Shown piece by piece: positions 55,059-64,000 of a DNA stretch of 64,000 bases (position 1 is its first letter; the number at the start of each line of letters is the position of its first letter). The position numbers and the translations under genes were made by a program. This DNA comes from Staphylococcus cornubiensis (GTDB lineage: Bacteria; Bacillota; Bacilli; Staphylococcales; Staphylococcaceae): contig NZ_FXUZ01000006.1 in assembly GCF_900183575.1 (NCBI RefSeq), positions 31,292-95,291 on the forward strand, given 5' to 3'. The notes under the pieces were generated by a model, which was not told the DNA's origin, searched no databases, and saw only the letters and a program-made list of their open reading frames with translations.

Positions 55059-56314
55059 GCGTCGTCACCTCTTTGTCTGATTTCTAATGATTTTTGGTGG
55101 TGATACAGTTGTTCATCTTGGGCAATACGTGCAGCATCTCGATATGTCTTTTTATATGTTGGTTGTGCCAAGTGGATGACCGTATGTTTCGTTAAAAAGT
55201 CATTCACAGATAATCCGTGTTGAAAGCGTGCTGTCCGTTGTGTAGGTAAGACATGGCTAGGTCCCGCAATATAGTCCCCAATCGCTTCAGGTGCATACCC
55301 GCCTAAGAAAAGACTACCCACGTAATGAATGTGTGGTAAATAATCTTCCGGTTGTGCCGTTTGAATCGATGCATGCTCTGGTGCAATGGTATTCATCAAC
55401 TGACAACTGTCTTCAAAATCAGTCGCGTGAATAAGATAGTGGTGTTCTGTCAAACTGACCTTTAAAATGTCATAGCGTGGAACATCTTTAAGAGATTCTT
55501 GAATCTGTATTTCTAATCTTTCAAGTAATGCTAAATCCGTTGAAATGACAAAAGTACGCGCCATTTCATCATGTTCTGCTTGGGCAAAGACATCATAGAC
55601 AATCGCATCTAAATCACACGTGTCATCAATAATCAATGCAATTTCACTCGGCCCTGCGATTTGATCGATACCGACTTCTCCGTACAATGCCTTTTTCGCA
55701 TAAGATACATATTGATTGCCTGGACCGACTATTTTGTCGACTTTCGGAATAGTCTCTGTGCCATAAGCAAGTGCAGCAATACTTTGTGCACCACCGACTT
55801 GATAGACATGATCGACACCGACGATGTGACATGCGGCGAGTACACTTGGTGCAATGCCATTCGGTTGCGGCGGTGTCACGACACTCAGATTTTTAACCCC
55901 CGCGACTTTCGCAAGTGTTGCTGTCATTAATACAGTTGAAGGGTAGCTCGCCTTTCCACCTGGGACGTATACACCGACACGTTCAATCGGATGATACACT
56001 TCATAAAGTTCAGGTGTCGCATATTGGTTTTCGTATTTAATCTGTGTTTGATAATCTCGAATTCTTTGGAAACTATGTTCGAGTGCGTGACGTAAATCTT
56101 CATCTATATGGTGATATGCTGCTTCAATGTCAGCTTGTGGCACTTCTAGCATCTCTACAGTCACACCATCAAACTGTTCATTGTAATCCAATAATGCGCG
56201 GTCACCTTCACGTCGGACACGGTCACAAATGGCTGTCACTTGTGCGTGGATTTCAGGATTAAAGGTTTCCGTCGTTTCAAATTGTTGTAAAAATGTTTGG
56301 CTATTAACGATCAA
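55055..56314 (-). CDS. hisD: Histidinol dehydrogenase
   Basis: A 419-residue zinc enzyme. YVPGGKASYPSTVLM (~114-128), GVDHVYQVGGAQSIAALAYG, GPGNQYV, IAGPSEI and QAEHDEMA (zinc ligands) are all recognisable, and DYIAGPSHVLPT lies toward the end. Carries out the last two oxidations to histidine. Overlaps hisG by 11 bases. Confidence 0.97.
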   Translation of the reverse strand: MIVNSQTFLQQFETTETFNPEIHAQVTAICDRVRREGDRALLDYNEQFDGVTVEMLEVPQADIEAAYHHIDEDLRHALEHSFQRIRDYQTQIKYENQYATPELYEVYHPIERVGVYVPGGKASYPSTVLMTATLAKVAGVKNLSVVTPPQPNGIAPSVLAACHIVGVDHVYQVGGAQSIAALAYGTETIPKVDKIVGPGNQYVSYAKKALYGEVGIDQIAGPSEIALIIDDTCDLDAIVYDVFAQAEHDEMARTFVISTDLALLERLEIQIQESLKDVPRYDILKVSLTEHHYLIHATDFEDSCQLMNTIAPEHASIQTAQPEDYLPHIHYVGSLFLGGYAPEAIGDYIAGPSHVLPTQRTARFQHGLSVNDFLTKHTVIHLAQPTYKKTYRDAARIAQDEQLYHHQKSLEIRQRGDDA

Positions 56315-56918
56315 TGAGCGACACTCCTAACATGTGTATAAATGCATCAATTTCTGATGATTGCGTGAAAAAACTTTGGCGGTTCGTAATCAGTTGCGCT
56401 TGAATATCCGCAATATGCTCTTTTTCAACGAGTCCATTCGAGCGTAACGTTGTGCCTGTTTGAACGATGTCAACAATGCCGTCGACCATGCCAATCACAC
56501 AAGCAAGTTCAATTGAGCCGGATAATTCAATCAGTTCAACGTCACGACCGGTTGCTTTAAAATAATCTCCTGCCGTCTTAGGGAAAGAGGTTGCTACTTT
56601 ACGATAGTCCTTCGTCTCGTCAAACGCTGCAACTGAAAAGTGACATTGGCCAAAAGGTAGGGCCAGCAGTTGATTGACGTCGTATTGCATTTCATTGAGA
56701 ATGTCACTCCCTGTAATGCCTATATCTGCAATACCTTGCTCGACGTAGATAGGGACGTCATTCCCTTTGACGAATAAAAAATGAAATTGTGGTGTTTTAA
56801 TTTGTAGTTGGCGTTCTCTTGATTTTAATTGTGTCGCCAAGTCGTGTTGACCTTGTGATTCTAAATAGGCAATAAAACTTTTCAGTAGGCGACCTTTAGC
56901 TAATGCGATTGTAAGCAC
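56304..56918 (-). CDS. hisG: ATP phosphoribosyltransferase, short-form catalytic subunit
   Basis: A 204-residue short HisG without the C-terminal regulatory domain, so it needs HisZ. IALAKGRL opens the protein; GIADIGITGSDIL (~65-77) and VDGIVDIVQTGTTLRSNGL (~147-165; phosphoribosyl pyrophosphate loop) are clear. Catalyses the committed first step. ATG behind GGAGGAATCG. Sits 15 bases after hisZ. Confidence 0.97.
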   Translation of the reverse strand: MLTIALAKGRLLKSFIAYLESQGQHDLATQLKSRERQLQIKTPQFHFLFVKGNDVPIYVEQGIADIGITGSDILNEMQYDVNQLLALPFGQCHFSVAAFDETKDYRKVATSFPKTAGDYFKATGRDVELIELSGSIELACVIGMVDGIVDIVQTGTTLRSNGLVEKEHIADIQAQLITNRQSFFTQSSEIDAFIHMLGVSLIDR

Positions 56919-56933
56919 AGCGATTCCTCCTCG

Positions 56934-57743
56934 TTATAATGTTAAGCCCAAACCGAATCCCTCTAGTGGGCCGTTGTAATAGCCGCCTGATAACGTTCGA
57001 CCACTTTCTTTTAAATATGCGTGAATAAAAGTGTCTTTATAGTAGGAACGCGGTGGCTGAGGTGTAATGTCAAGATGAATCATGTCGATATGAAGGGATT
57101 TGAAATACGTCTGCCAACGATTCAAACTGCGAATGATGACATGATCGTGTGGATAAAGTGTATTTAAAAGTTCGAGCTGTTGATGTGTTGGTGTAAGTAG
57201 TAAACGTACGAGCGGATGACTAATGCCGAGCGCGGACTTTAGCGCTGAAATATTCCGCTGTTCTACCCATTTGAGTAACTGTGTACGTTCTGTTTGGTGC
57301 TCTAATAACAAATCAATCAGTTGATAATGTCCAATCACGACATATTGTATTTCATCTTGAAGTTGCTGCTCGATAAACTGTTGGAACGTCTCAAAGGCAT
57401 GGTACATTTCTTGAATATGCGGCTGATAACATTCCAAACCGAGCTGCGTGTGCACGTGTTGATGTCGCACAATCGGCCCTGTGTACGCAACAGCCTGATG
57501 CGTTAATGGATAATGTTGATAATAGCGAACGAGTTGGTCAGTAAAATCATTACGCAATGCAAACAATGTGTCGTTAGTTTGCCATACACTTCGCTCTTTC
57601 ATCTGTTTCAAATCGTCTGGAGAAAGCTCATCCCAAACTAATGTTTCAATAAACGCGGTATCAATTGGCTCAAAATTCTTTGACGCCGCTAATTGTAAAA
57701 AGTCAATTTCATATTGTTTATCTTGTATGAAACGTTGTACCAT
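56934..57743 (-). CDS. hisZ: ATP phosphoribosyltransferase regulatory subunit
   Basis: A 269-residue protein related to the catalytic domain of histidyl-tRNA synthetase. VAYTGPIVRHQ and ECYQPHIQEMYHAF resemble the class II core, and the C-terminus GGYYNGPLEGFGLGLTL retains the glycine-rich motif 3-like end. It lacks an anticodon domain and is shorter than many HisZ proteins. It pairs with short HisG for feedback control. First gene of the his operon; ATG behind GAGGGG. Confidence 0.93.
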   Translation of the reverse strand: MVQRFIQDKQYEIDFLQLAASKNFEPIDTAFIETLVWDELSPDDLKQMKERSVWQTNDTLFALRNDFTDQLVRYYQHYPLTHQAVAYTGPIVRHQHVHTQLGLECYQPHIQEMYHAFETFQQFIEQQLQDEIQYVVIGHYQLIDLLLEHQTERTQLLKWVEQRNISALKSALGISHPLVRLLLTPTHQQLELLNTLYPHDHVIIRSLNRWQTYFKSLHIDMIHLDITPQPPRSYYKDTFIHAYLKESGRTLSGGYYNGPLEGFGLGLTL

Positions 57744-57771
57744 AAATGCCCCTCGCTTTCGTTCTCTACCA

Positions 57772-57800
57772 AGTTAAAGTGTTTGAATAGAATATGACAA
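57772..57800 (-). promoter_or_regulatory. Promoter of the histidine operon
   Basis: Minus strand TTGTCA (57800-57795), 17-base spacer, TTAACT (57777-57772), about 30 bases before hisZ. A second possible pair, TTGAAA-17-TACCAT, lies slightly upstream. No T-box leader was seen. Confidence 0.5.
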
Positions 57801-58077
57801 TGGTAGCACAGAGATTTTCAGATTTCAACATATTTTTCTGAATATTTTATTTTTATAAAAGATTACGGTGACTATGAACTGTGACACGAAACGGTTTAAA
57901 AATAGACACATTTATTGGTCAATCTTTCCGTGCCATAGTAGTCTAAGTACGGTAAATGTTGTATTATATTAAATCCAATCCTATCGTAATTGACTCAAAA
58001 TAAAAAAATCGTATTTTGAAGCATCTAATTGTATAATTGAGATGGTCAAGAAATTATATAAATAAGGAGCGTTTCGT
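57801..58077. other. Divergent intergenic region between hisZ and deoC
   Basis: AT-rich DNA with no gene. A TATAAT at ~58031 lies upstream of deoC with no strong -35. No riboswitch or T-box signature seen. Confidence 0.45.
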
Positions 58078-58740
58078 ATGAATTTCGAAAAATATATTGA
58101 TCACACGTTGTTAAAACCAGAATCAACACGTGCACAAATTGATAAAATTATTGAGGAAGCAAAAACTTATCACTTCAAATCAATTTGTATTAATCCAACA
58201 CATATCGCTTATGCTGCGGAAAAATTAGCAGATTCAGACGTACTTGTATGTACAGTGATTGGTTTCCCATTAGGTGCGAACACTACGGAAACAAAAGTAT
58301 TTGAAACAGAAGATGCGATCCGTAAAGGTGCAGACGAAATTGATATGGTTATCAACATTGGCGCAATGAAAGATCAACGCTATGATGACGTACAAAAAGA
58401 TATTGAAGCGGTTGTGAAAGCAGCACAAGGTAAAACAGTTAAGGTGATTATCGAAACTGCACTTTTAACTGATGAAGAAAAAGTGAAAGCGTCTGAATTA
58501 ACGAAAGCAGCAGGTGCACACTTTGTTAAAACATCAACAGGCTTCTCAACAGGTGGAGCGACACCTGAAGACGTGAAGTTAATGAAAGATACAGTCGGTG
58601 AATCAGTAGAAGTCAAAGCTGCTGGTGGCGTACGTAACTTAGAAGACTTCAAAGCGATGATTGACGCAGGTGCAACACGTATTGGTGCAAGTGCAGGCGT
58701 ACAAATTATGCAAGGCTTAGAAGTAGATTCAGATTATTAA
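58078..58740 (+). CDS. deoC: Deoxyribose-phosphate aldolase
   Basis: A 220-residue class I aldolase. [16 protein letters not shown] begins the protein; the Schiff-base Lys is in [10 protein letters not shown] (first Lys around 150) with the conserved [14 protein letters not shown] segment following; AAGGVRN gives the phosphate loop. Splits deoxyribose-5-phosphate into acetaldehyde and glyceraldehyde-3-phosphate. ATG behind AAGGAG. Operon with deoB. Confidence 0.97.
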   Translation: MNFEKYIDHTLLKPESTRAQIDKIIEEAKTYHFKSICINPTHIAYAAEKLADSDVLVCTVIGFPLGANTTETKVFETEDAIRKGADEIDMVINIGAMKDQRYDDVQKDIEAVVKAAQGKTVKVIIETALLTDEEKVKASELTKAAGAHFVKTSTGFSTGGATPEDVKLMKDTVGESVEVKAAGGVRNLEDFKAMIDAGATRIGASAGVQIMQGLEVDSDY

Positions 58741-58773
58741 TCCAGGAATTCAATATATGTGGGAGTGATTAAG

Positions 58774-59952
58774 ATGACAGTACCTTTTCAACGCGTTCAT
58801 TTAATTGTGATGGATTCAGTTGGGATTGGAGAGGGCCCAGACGCTAAAGACTTTAACGATGAAGGCTCACACACTTTAAAACATACACTTGAAGGGTTTG
58901 ATCAAAAATTGCCGAACCTTGAAAAATTAGGTTTAGGTAACATTGCACCATTACCGGTCGTTGATGCCGTGGATCATCCTTCAGCGTATTATACAAAATT
59001 AAGTGAAGCGTCTGTCGGCAAAGATACAATGACAGGCCACTGGGAAATTATGGGCTTGAACATTATGCAACCGTTCAAAGTGTATCCAGAAGGTTTTCCA
59101 GAAGAATTAGTTCAAGAAATAGAACAGTTATCAGGTCGTAAAGTTGTCGCAAACCGTCCAGCATCCGGTACACAAATTATTGACGAGTGGGGCGAACATC
59201 AAATGAAGACAGGGGACTTAATCGTCTATACTTCTGCTGATCCTGTACTTCAAATCGCCGCACATGAGGATGTCATTCCTTTAGAAGAGTTATATGACAT
59301 TTGTGAAAAAGTCCGTGAACTGACAAAAGACCCGAAATATTTAATTGGACGTATTATTGCGCGTCCATATGTCGGTGAACCTGGCAACTTCACACGTACA
59401 AGTAACCGTCATGACTATGCATTAAAGCCATTCGGTAAAACGGTCATGAATACGTTAAAAGATAATGATTATGACGTCATTGCGATTGGTAAAATTAACG
59501 ACATTTATGATGGTGAAGGTGTGACAGAAGCGGTCCGCACGAAAAGTAATATGGACGGTATGGATCAATTAATGAAAATCGTCAACAAAGACTTCAAAGG
59601 TTTGAGCTTTTTGAACTTAGTTGACTTTGATGCTTTGTATGGTCACCGTCGTGATAAACCAGGTTATGCACAGGCGATTAAAGATTTTGACGATCGTCTG
59701 CCAGAATTGATGGATGCGATGCGTGAAGATGATTTGTTGATCATTACAGCAGACCATGGTAACGATCCAACAGCACCAGGTACGGATCATACACGTGAGT
59801 ACATTCCAGTCATCATGTATAGTCCGAAGTTTAATGGCGGACATGCATTAGAAAGCGATACAACATTTAGTTCTATCGGTGCGACAATTGCCGATAACTT
59901 TGGAGTTGCGTTGCCAGAATTTGGACGTAGTTATTTGAACGAATTGAAATAA
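58774..59952 (+). CDS. deoB: Phosphopentomutase
   Basis: A 392-residue alkaline-phosphatase-superfamily enzyme, the usual length. [14 protein letters not shown] gives the first metal site; [13 protein letters not shown] contains the phosphorylated Thr (near 85-92), and [18 protein letters not shown] the C-terminal metal ligands. Interconverts (deoxy)ribose-1- and -5-phosphates, feeding DeoC. GGGAGTG sets the start at 58774, 33 bases after deoC. Confidence 0.97.
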   Translation: MTVPFQRVHLIVMDSVGIGEGPDAKDFNDEGSHTLKHTLEGFDQKLPNLEKLGLGNIAPLPVVDAVDHPSAYYTKLSEASVGKDTMTGHWEIMGLNIMQPFKVYPEGFPEELVQEIEQLSGRKVVANRPASGTQIIDEWGEHQMKTGDLIVYTSADPVLQIAAHEDVIPLEELYDICEKVRELTKDPKYLIGRIIARPYVGEPGNFTRTSNRHDYALKPFGKTVMNTLKDNDYDVIAIGKINDIYDGEGVTEAVRTKSNMDGMDQLMKIVNKDFKGLSFLNLVDFDALYGHRRDKPGYAQAIKDFDDRLPELMDAMREDDLLIITADHGNDPTAPGTDHTREYIPVIMYSPKFNGGHALESDTTFSSIGATIADNFGVALPEFGRSYLNELK

Positions 59953-59958
59953 TTAATT

Positions 59959-59999
59959 GAAGTGGCTGATACTTGTCAAAAGGTGTCAGCTACTTTTTT
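59959..59999 (+). terminator. Terminator of deoC-deoB
   Basis: AAGTGGCTGATAC pairs with GTGTCAGCTACTT around ~10 bases and runs into TTTTTTC. Confidence 0.85.
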
Positions 60000-60533
60000 C
60001 TTTTAAGCTGTAAAATTGAAATAAGAGATATGAATGTCTATCGTTAAAAATTTGGAAAATCCAGTTTTTTAACAATAGGCATTTTTTATGAATATGAAAA
60101 AATTTACGACTAAGTACCAACCGTTCATTTTTTCAGAACCTAATTTATTACAATACATACGAACGTATTCTTAAATTGTAGATAATGAATATACAAAAAT
60201 ACAAATCATATAAAAAACTAATTAAAATTTTGAGGATATTGAGTTTGTATACATATTTCATATATACCGTCATGGAGTATGAAAAAGTATATATATCGAC
60301 ATAGATTTCAAAGATTAATATACACAAATTATTCTTTGAAAAGTCATGATACATAAAACAAATCCATATTATTTTTTATTAGATTAAAGAGGTTAAAAGT
60401 GATAAATAAACTTAAAATCCTTGTCATTCATATACTTACAAGAGGAATCTAAAAAAGTTAAACAAGAAATATGAGATAATATTAATTATTTAAGTTATAT
60501 AAATGTGCGCTCCTTAAAAATAAAAAAATTTAG
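60000..60533. other. AT-rich non-coding region before the surface protein gene
   Basis: Very AT-rich with scattered stop codons in all frames. No gene, repeat or RNA structure is evident. It is long enough to carry regulatory sites for the surface protein. Confidence 0.5.
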
Positions 60534-60562
60534 TTGTACAATGTAATGATTTAGTTTATTCT
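60534..60562 (+). promoter_or_regulatory. Probable promoter of the surface protein gene
   Basis: TTGTAC (60534-60539), 17-base spacer, TATTCT (60557-60562), 45 bases before the start codon. Confidence 0.5.
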
Positions 60563-60607
60563 TTAATGCGTAGAACGATTTAATTTAATTAAGGAGATGA
60601 TAATTTC

Positions 60608-63600
60608 ATGAGAAAACCTAGAAAAAAGCGCGTTGATTTTTTACCTAACCGTCAAAATCGATACGCGATTCGTCGTTTTTCAGTAGGTACTGCGTCAATT
60701 CTTGTTGGTGCCACATTGATTTTTGGAATTCATTCAAATGATGCATCTGCAGCAATGGAAGACGCAACATCTCAAGAAGCACAAGCATCGAATGAAAGTG
60801 CCAATAGTACAGAGGAAGTAGCAACAAACGAAGAAGCGACAACAGAAGAAAAATCAGTAGAAGCACCAACAAATGAAGAAGCGACAACAGAAGAAAAATC
60901 AGTAGAAGTACCAACAAATGAAGAAGCAACTACAGACGAAAAATCAGTAGGAGCACCAACAAACGAAGAGGCGACAACAGAAGAGAAATCAGTAGAAGTA
61001 CCAACAAATGAAGAAGCAACTACAGAAGAGAAATCAGTAGAAGCACCAACAAACGAAGAAGCAACTACAGAAGAGAAATCAGTAGAAGCACCAACAAACG
61101 AAGAAGCGACTACAGAAGAGAAATCAGTAGAAGCACCAACAAATGAAGAAGCGACTACAGAAGAGAAATCAGTAGAAGCGCCAACAAATGAAGAAGCAAC
61201 ATCTACAGAAACTCCTAAAAAGCAAGAAGAATCCTCAACGCAAGAAAATCCAACAGCAACTACACCAGAAGAACAATTTTCAAACGATTACGATAAGTTA
61301 ACATCAACAGAAGAAAAAACAAACTACACACGTGACTATCTGACTCAAAACACAAACCTTTCAGCAGAACAAGTTGATGCGACAGTTGAACGTTTAAATT
61401 TAGATAATGAAAATGCGACAGCACAAGATGTGTATTTTGCATTACTTAAAGACTTAGCTGATCAACAAGATGCTTTACTTCCACAAGTTGCGTTTTTCGC
61501 AGCAAGAAATTCTGAGTTAACAAATGAAGAGTCTATTGCTTTAAGCGAGAATAATCCAATGTTCCGTGCGGCGTTGGCGAATAGTGCTTCTGGTAATGAT
61601 GTGGTCTCAGAAGAAGATAATATTATTGTGGCAGATGCACTTGCGAATGGTTACATCAACTCAACAACTGATGCAACCAATGCGAAAAATACTTTATCAG
61701 GACGTGCATGGATTGCAGATACAGGGACACCAGCAACAACTTCAAACGGTTTAACTGCAGTTCCAGAAGGCACAAAAGTATATATGCAATGGATTGATAA
61801 TGATGGTGCAACATCACCAGTTTATCAAGCAAGCACAACAAATAAATTAAGTTCAAGTGATGGTAACCAAGTAGGACCGGGTGCTTATGCATTTGATTTA
61901 CGTGAAGCATGGGTAGATTCAAAAGGAAAATCGCATAGATATAATGCGACAAGTGGTCAATACTACCGTCTTTGGATTGATGACTTTAAAACTGCAGATG
62001 GTAATACAGCGACAATGTTACGTCAAGCAGGTGGATTCTTCCCTAGTTCTTATGTTAACTCGGTAACAGGTAACAATATTGGTCAGTTCCCAACAATTGG
62101 TACGAACATGCAAAGAACAGGTATCTTTATGGCTGTTGTTCCTTCAAACAATTACTTGACTACAGATACGAGTAAGTGGATTCAAGATAATGAGGGCACG
62201 ATATCCAATCCTGCCGTAACAAGTAAAGGTGAATTTGTCAGTGGTAGAGTATGGTCTGAAACAGGATCAGGTGACTATGCAAACTCTGCAACAGGTCCAA
62301 ACTTTAACTCAGGCGATATTGCACGTGAAGGTTATCAAGTTGTAATGTCTTCACTAACCGATACAGGTGCAAAAGCATACAAAGCACAAGTGGACGCTTT
62401 ACCAACAGAACAACAAGCAGAGGCAGCACATCGATTACTTACTGAACATCCAGAATTTATTTCTGCGACAGTGACTGGTAGAACAGATGCAGATGGTAAG
62501 TACACATTGCGCTTCCCATCAGGTTCATTAAATAAAGACTATCTCTATGGTTATGTTTTAGATAATCAAGGCAACTTAGTTAAAGGTTACTCAGCATTTA
62601 CGTCACCATTATTCCGTGCACCAAATGACAACTTATCATTTGTACCACAAACAGCGCCATACCATAGACCGGCAAAAAATGCGTGGTTAAATGTTAACTT
62701 TGCGCTTGTAGAAACAATTAAAACAAATATTGACATTACAAACTATGATGTCACAACGAATCCAGCGAAACGTGGGGATACAGCTAAAATCGATGTAACA
62801 TCTACAGCCTTGTCACCACTACCTACTCATGTGGAGTGGAGAGATTCAAAAGGTAATGTCGTTCAAAAGAGTGGCGATGTAACTACAGTAGAAGAAGCTG
62901 AAGCGGCAGGAACATTTACAATTCCTGATGATGCGAAAACAGGTGAAATTTACACTGTTTATCTCGTTTCAGGTGGAAATGACATTGCAGCAGATTCTCT
63001 TCTAGTGCAAGTACAAGAAGATGCAGCAACACACGAACCTGTATATCCAACAACAACAGTTGAACAAGATCAAACAGTAACAATACCTACACCTACAAAC
63101 GAAGATGGTTCAGCATTACCAAATGGTACAACTTTCACTGGTGGTAAAAATGTACCTGAATGGGCAACTGTTAATGAAGATGGTTCTATTTCAATTACAC
63201 CAAATCAAGATGTGGAAAAAGGTAATTACAATGTGCCTGTTGTTGTCACATATCCAGATGGTTCAAAAGAAACAGTATTCGCACCGGTTTTAGTTAAAGA
63301 AGCTGTTCCAACTGCAGAACAATATGATCCAACAAGTGAAACAATCACTAAGGAATATGGTAGTGCTGCGACAGAAGATGAAGTGAAAGGCGCAGTAACA
63401 GTACCGAATTATCCAACAGATGGAGATCAACCAACAATTACAGTCGATGATCCGAGCCAAATTCCGAATGGCACACAAGAGGGTACAGTAGATGTTGGTG
63501 TAACAGTAACTTACCCAGATGGTTCAACTGATAAATTGACTGTTCCAGTGACTACAGGTAAACAAGCGGATAATGACAAGTACACACCGTCAACAACACC

Positions 63601-64000
63601 AATCACAAAAGATTTTGGTACAGGTGTATCAGAAGATGAAGTGAAAGGCGCAGTAACAGTACCGAACTATCCAACAGATGGAGATCAACCAACAATTACG
63701 ATTGATGATCCAAGTCAATTGCCAAATGGTGAAACAGAAGGCACAACAGATGTAGGCGTAACTGTAGAATATCCGGATGGAACAACAGACCACATTACAG
63801 TACCAGTAACAATAGGTAAACAAGCGGATAATGATAAGTACACACCGTCAACAACACCAATCACAAAAGATTTTGGTACAGGTGTATCAGAAGATGAAGT
63901 GAAAGGCGCAGTAACAGTACCGAACTATCCAACGGATGGAGATCAACCAACAATTACGATTGATGATCCAAGTCAATTACCAAATGGTGAAACAGAAGGC
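60608..64000 (+). CDS. YSIRK-type cell-surface protein with Rib/alpha-like repeats (5' part, open at window end)
   Basis: The frame stays open for 1,131 codons to the last base, so the end is missing. ATG behind AAGGAGATG. The N-terminus has a YSIRK/G-S signal ([19 protein letters not shown], residues ~18-36) cleaved near DASAA. Then come acidic tandem 15-residue repeats (~residues 73-192, unit [15 protein letters not shown]), an A domain of about 700 residues ([35 protein letters not shown]), and from ~897 Rib/alpha-like repeats of 86 residues (unit contains [18 protein letters not shown]). Such proteins are sortase-anchored adhesins or biofilm factors; an LPxTG is expected beyond the window. 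Exact name not recognised. Confidence 0.92.
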   Translation, partial: MRKPRKKRVDFLPNRQNRYAIRRFSVGTASILVGATLIFGIHSNDASAAMEDATSQEAQASNESANSTEEVATNEEATTEEKSVEAPTNEEATTEEKSVEVPTNEEATTDEKSVGAPTNEEATTEEKSVEVPTNEEATTEEKSVEAPTNEEATTEEKSVEAPTNEEATTEEKSVEAPTNEEATTEEKSVEAPTNEEATSTETPKKQEESSTQENPTATTPEEQFSNDYDKLTSTEEKTNYTRDYLTQNTNLSAEQVDATVERLNLDNENATAQDVYFALLKDLADQQDALLPQVAFFAARNSELTNEESIALSENNPMFRAALANSASGNDVVSEEDNIIVADALANGYINSTTDATNAKNTLSGRAWIADTGTPATTSNGLTAVPEGTKVYMQWIDNDGATSPVYQASTTNKLSSSDGNQVGPGAYAFDLREAWVDSKGKSHRYNATSGQYYRLWIDDFKTADGNTATMLRQAGGFFPSSYVNSVTGNNIGQFPTIGTNMQRTGIFMAVVPSNNYLTTDTSKWIQDNEGTISNPAVTSKGEFVSGRVWSETGSGDYANSATGPNFNSGDIAREGYQVVMSSLTDTGAKAYKAQVDALPTEQQAEAAHRLLTEHPEFISATVTGRTDADGKYTLRFPSGSLNKDYLYGYVLDNQGNLVKGYSAFTSPLFRAPNDNLSFVPQTAPYHRPAKNAWLNVNFALVETIKTNIDITNYDVTTNPAKRGDTAKIDVTSTALSPLPTHVEWRDSKGNVVQKSGDVTTVEEAEAAGTFTIPDDAKTGEIYTVYLVSGGNDIAADSLLVQVQEDAATHEPVYPTTTVEQDQTVTIPTPTNEDGSALPNGTTFTGGKNVPEWATVNEDGSISITPNQDVEKGNYNVPVVVTYPDGSKETVFAPVLVKEAVPTAEQYDPTSETITKEYGSAATEDEVKGAVTVPNYPTDGDQPTITVDDPSQIPNGTQEGTVDVGVTVTYPDGSTDKLTVPVTTGKQADNDKYTPSTTPITKDFGTGVSEDEVKGAVTVPNYPTDGDQPTITIDDPSQLPNGETEGTTDVGVTVEYPDGTTDHITVPVTIGKQADNDKYTPSTTPITKDFGTGVSEDEVKGAVTVPNYPTDGDQPTITIDDPSQLPNGETEG
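60824..61183 (+). repeat. Tandem 45-base repeats in the surface protein gene
   Basis: Eight complete units of 45 bases starting ACAAACGAAGAAGC, plus a partial ninth. Each encodes [15 protein letters not shown] with few changes (EVP, D for E, G for E). Units are nearly identical in DNA, the pattern of a size-variable tract. Confidence 0.95.
63302..64000 (+). repeat. Rib/alpha-like 258-base repeats
   Basis: Units of exactly 258 bases (86 residues) start at 63302, 63560 and 63818; the third is cut by the window end. Units two and three differ at only about three of the first 183 bases, while unit one is more diverged, indicating recent duplication or gene conversion. Confidence 0.93.

Noticed and set aside
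57744..57900. T-box or attenuator leader for the his operon
   Set aside because: The leader is short and shows no T-box consensus, specifier loop or antiterminator pair.

Overview
The window looks like a chromosomal segment of a Staphylococcus, most likely from the β-galactosidase-positive Staphylococcus intermedius/pseudintermedius/delphini group. Evidence: low G+C, strong AGGAGG ribosome binding sites, frequent TTG starts, a YSIRK-type surface protein, the staphylococcal hptARS-uhpT locus, the cudT/cudC/cudA/cudB choline locus, and an intact lacS-lacZ pair that S. aureus lacks. Species is inferred, not proven. There are no rRNA, tRNA or CRISPR features and no intact insertion sequence.

Layout. 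1-3.5 kb: end of an inositol-type dehydrogenase plus an IolJ/Fba-like class II aldolase, an acetolactate-decarboxylase-like protein that has lost its metal histidines, and ketopantoate reductase. 3.7-9 kb: hexose-phosphate transporter uhpT facing its sensor system hptA-hptS-hptR. 9-14.5 kb: MFS exporter, gtaB, a Dcu-type C4-dicarboxylate transporter, a YbfB-type MFS protein. 15.0-17.0 kb: an AT-rich three-gene overlapping operon of unknown genes ending in a PD-(D/E)XK (Mrr-like) nuclease; this is the best candidate for an undescribed, possibly anti-phage, system. 17.4-21.8 kb: lacS-lacZ with a cre site. 22-31 kb: nucleoside hydrolase, α/β hydrolase, cardiolipin synthase, TPP riboswitch-thiC, nickel/cobalt permease, CynX-type MFS. 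31-36 kb: XRE-cupin regulator, an extra type I signal peptidase, a membrane-anchored unknown, a CPBP protease, alkaline phosphatase. 36.5-41 kb: Nudix hydrolase coupled to a PLD-helicase, then mntH behind an MntR-like box. 41.6-48.8 kb: choline-to-betaine locus cudT, cudC, cudA, cudB with shared operator-like motifs, and between cudT and cudC a candidate type I toxin-antitoxin locus. 49.5-50.6 kb: ornithine carbamoyltransferase under an ARG box. 50.8-57.7 kb: complete histidine operon hisZGDCBHAF(IE). 58-60 kb: deoC-deoB. 60.6 kb to the end: 5' part of a large repeat-rich YSIRK surface protein, still open at the window edge.

A striking background feature is a dispersed family of long, nested-palindrome intergenic repeats (around 5.2, 13.0, 21.8, 29.7, 35.9, 44.4 and 48.9 kb) in both orientations, built from interchangeable hairpin modules and usually placed downstream of genes next to transcription terminators.
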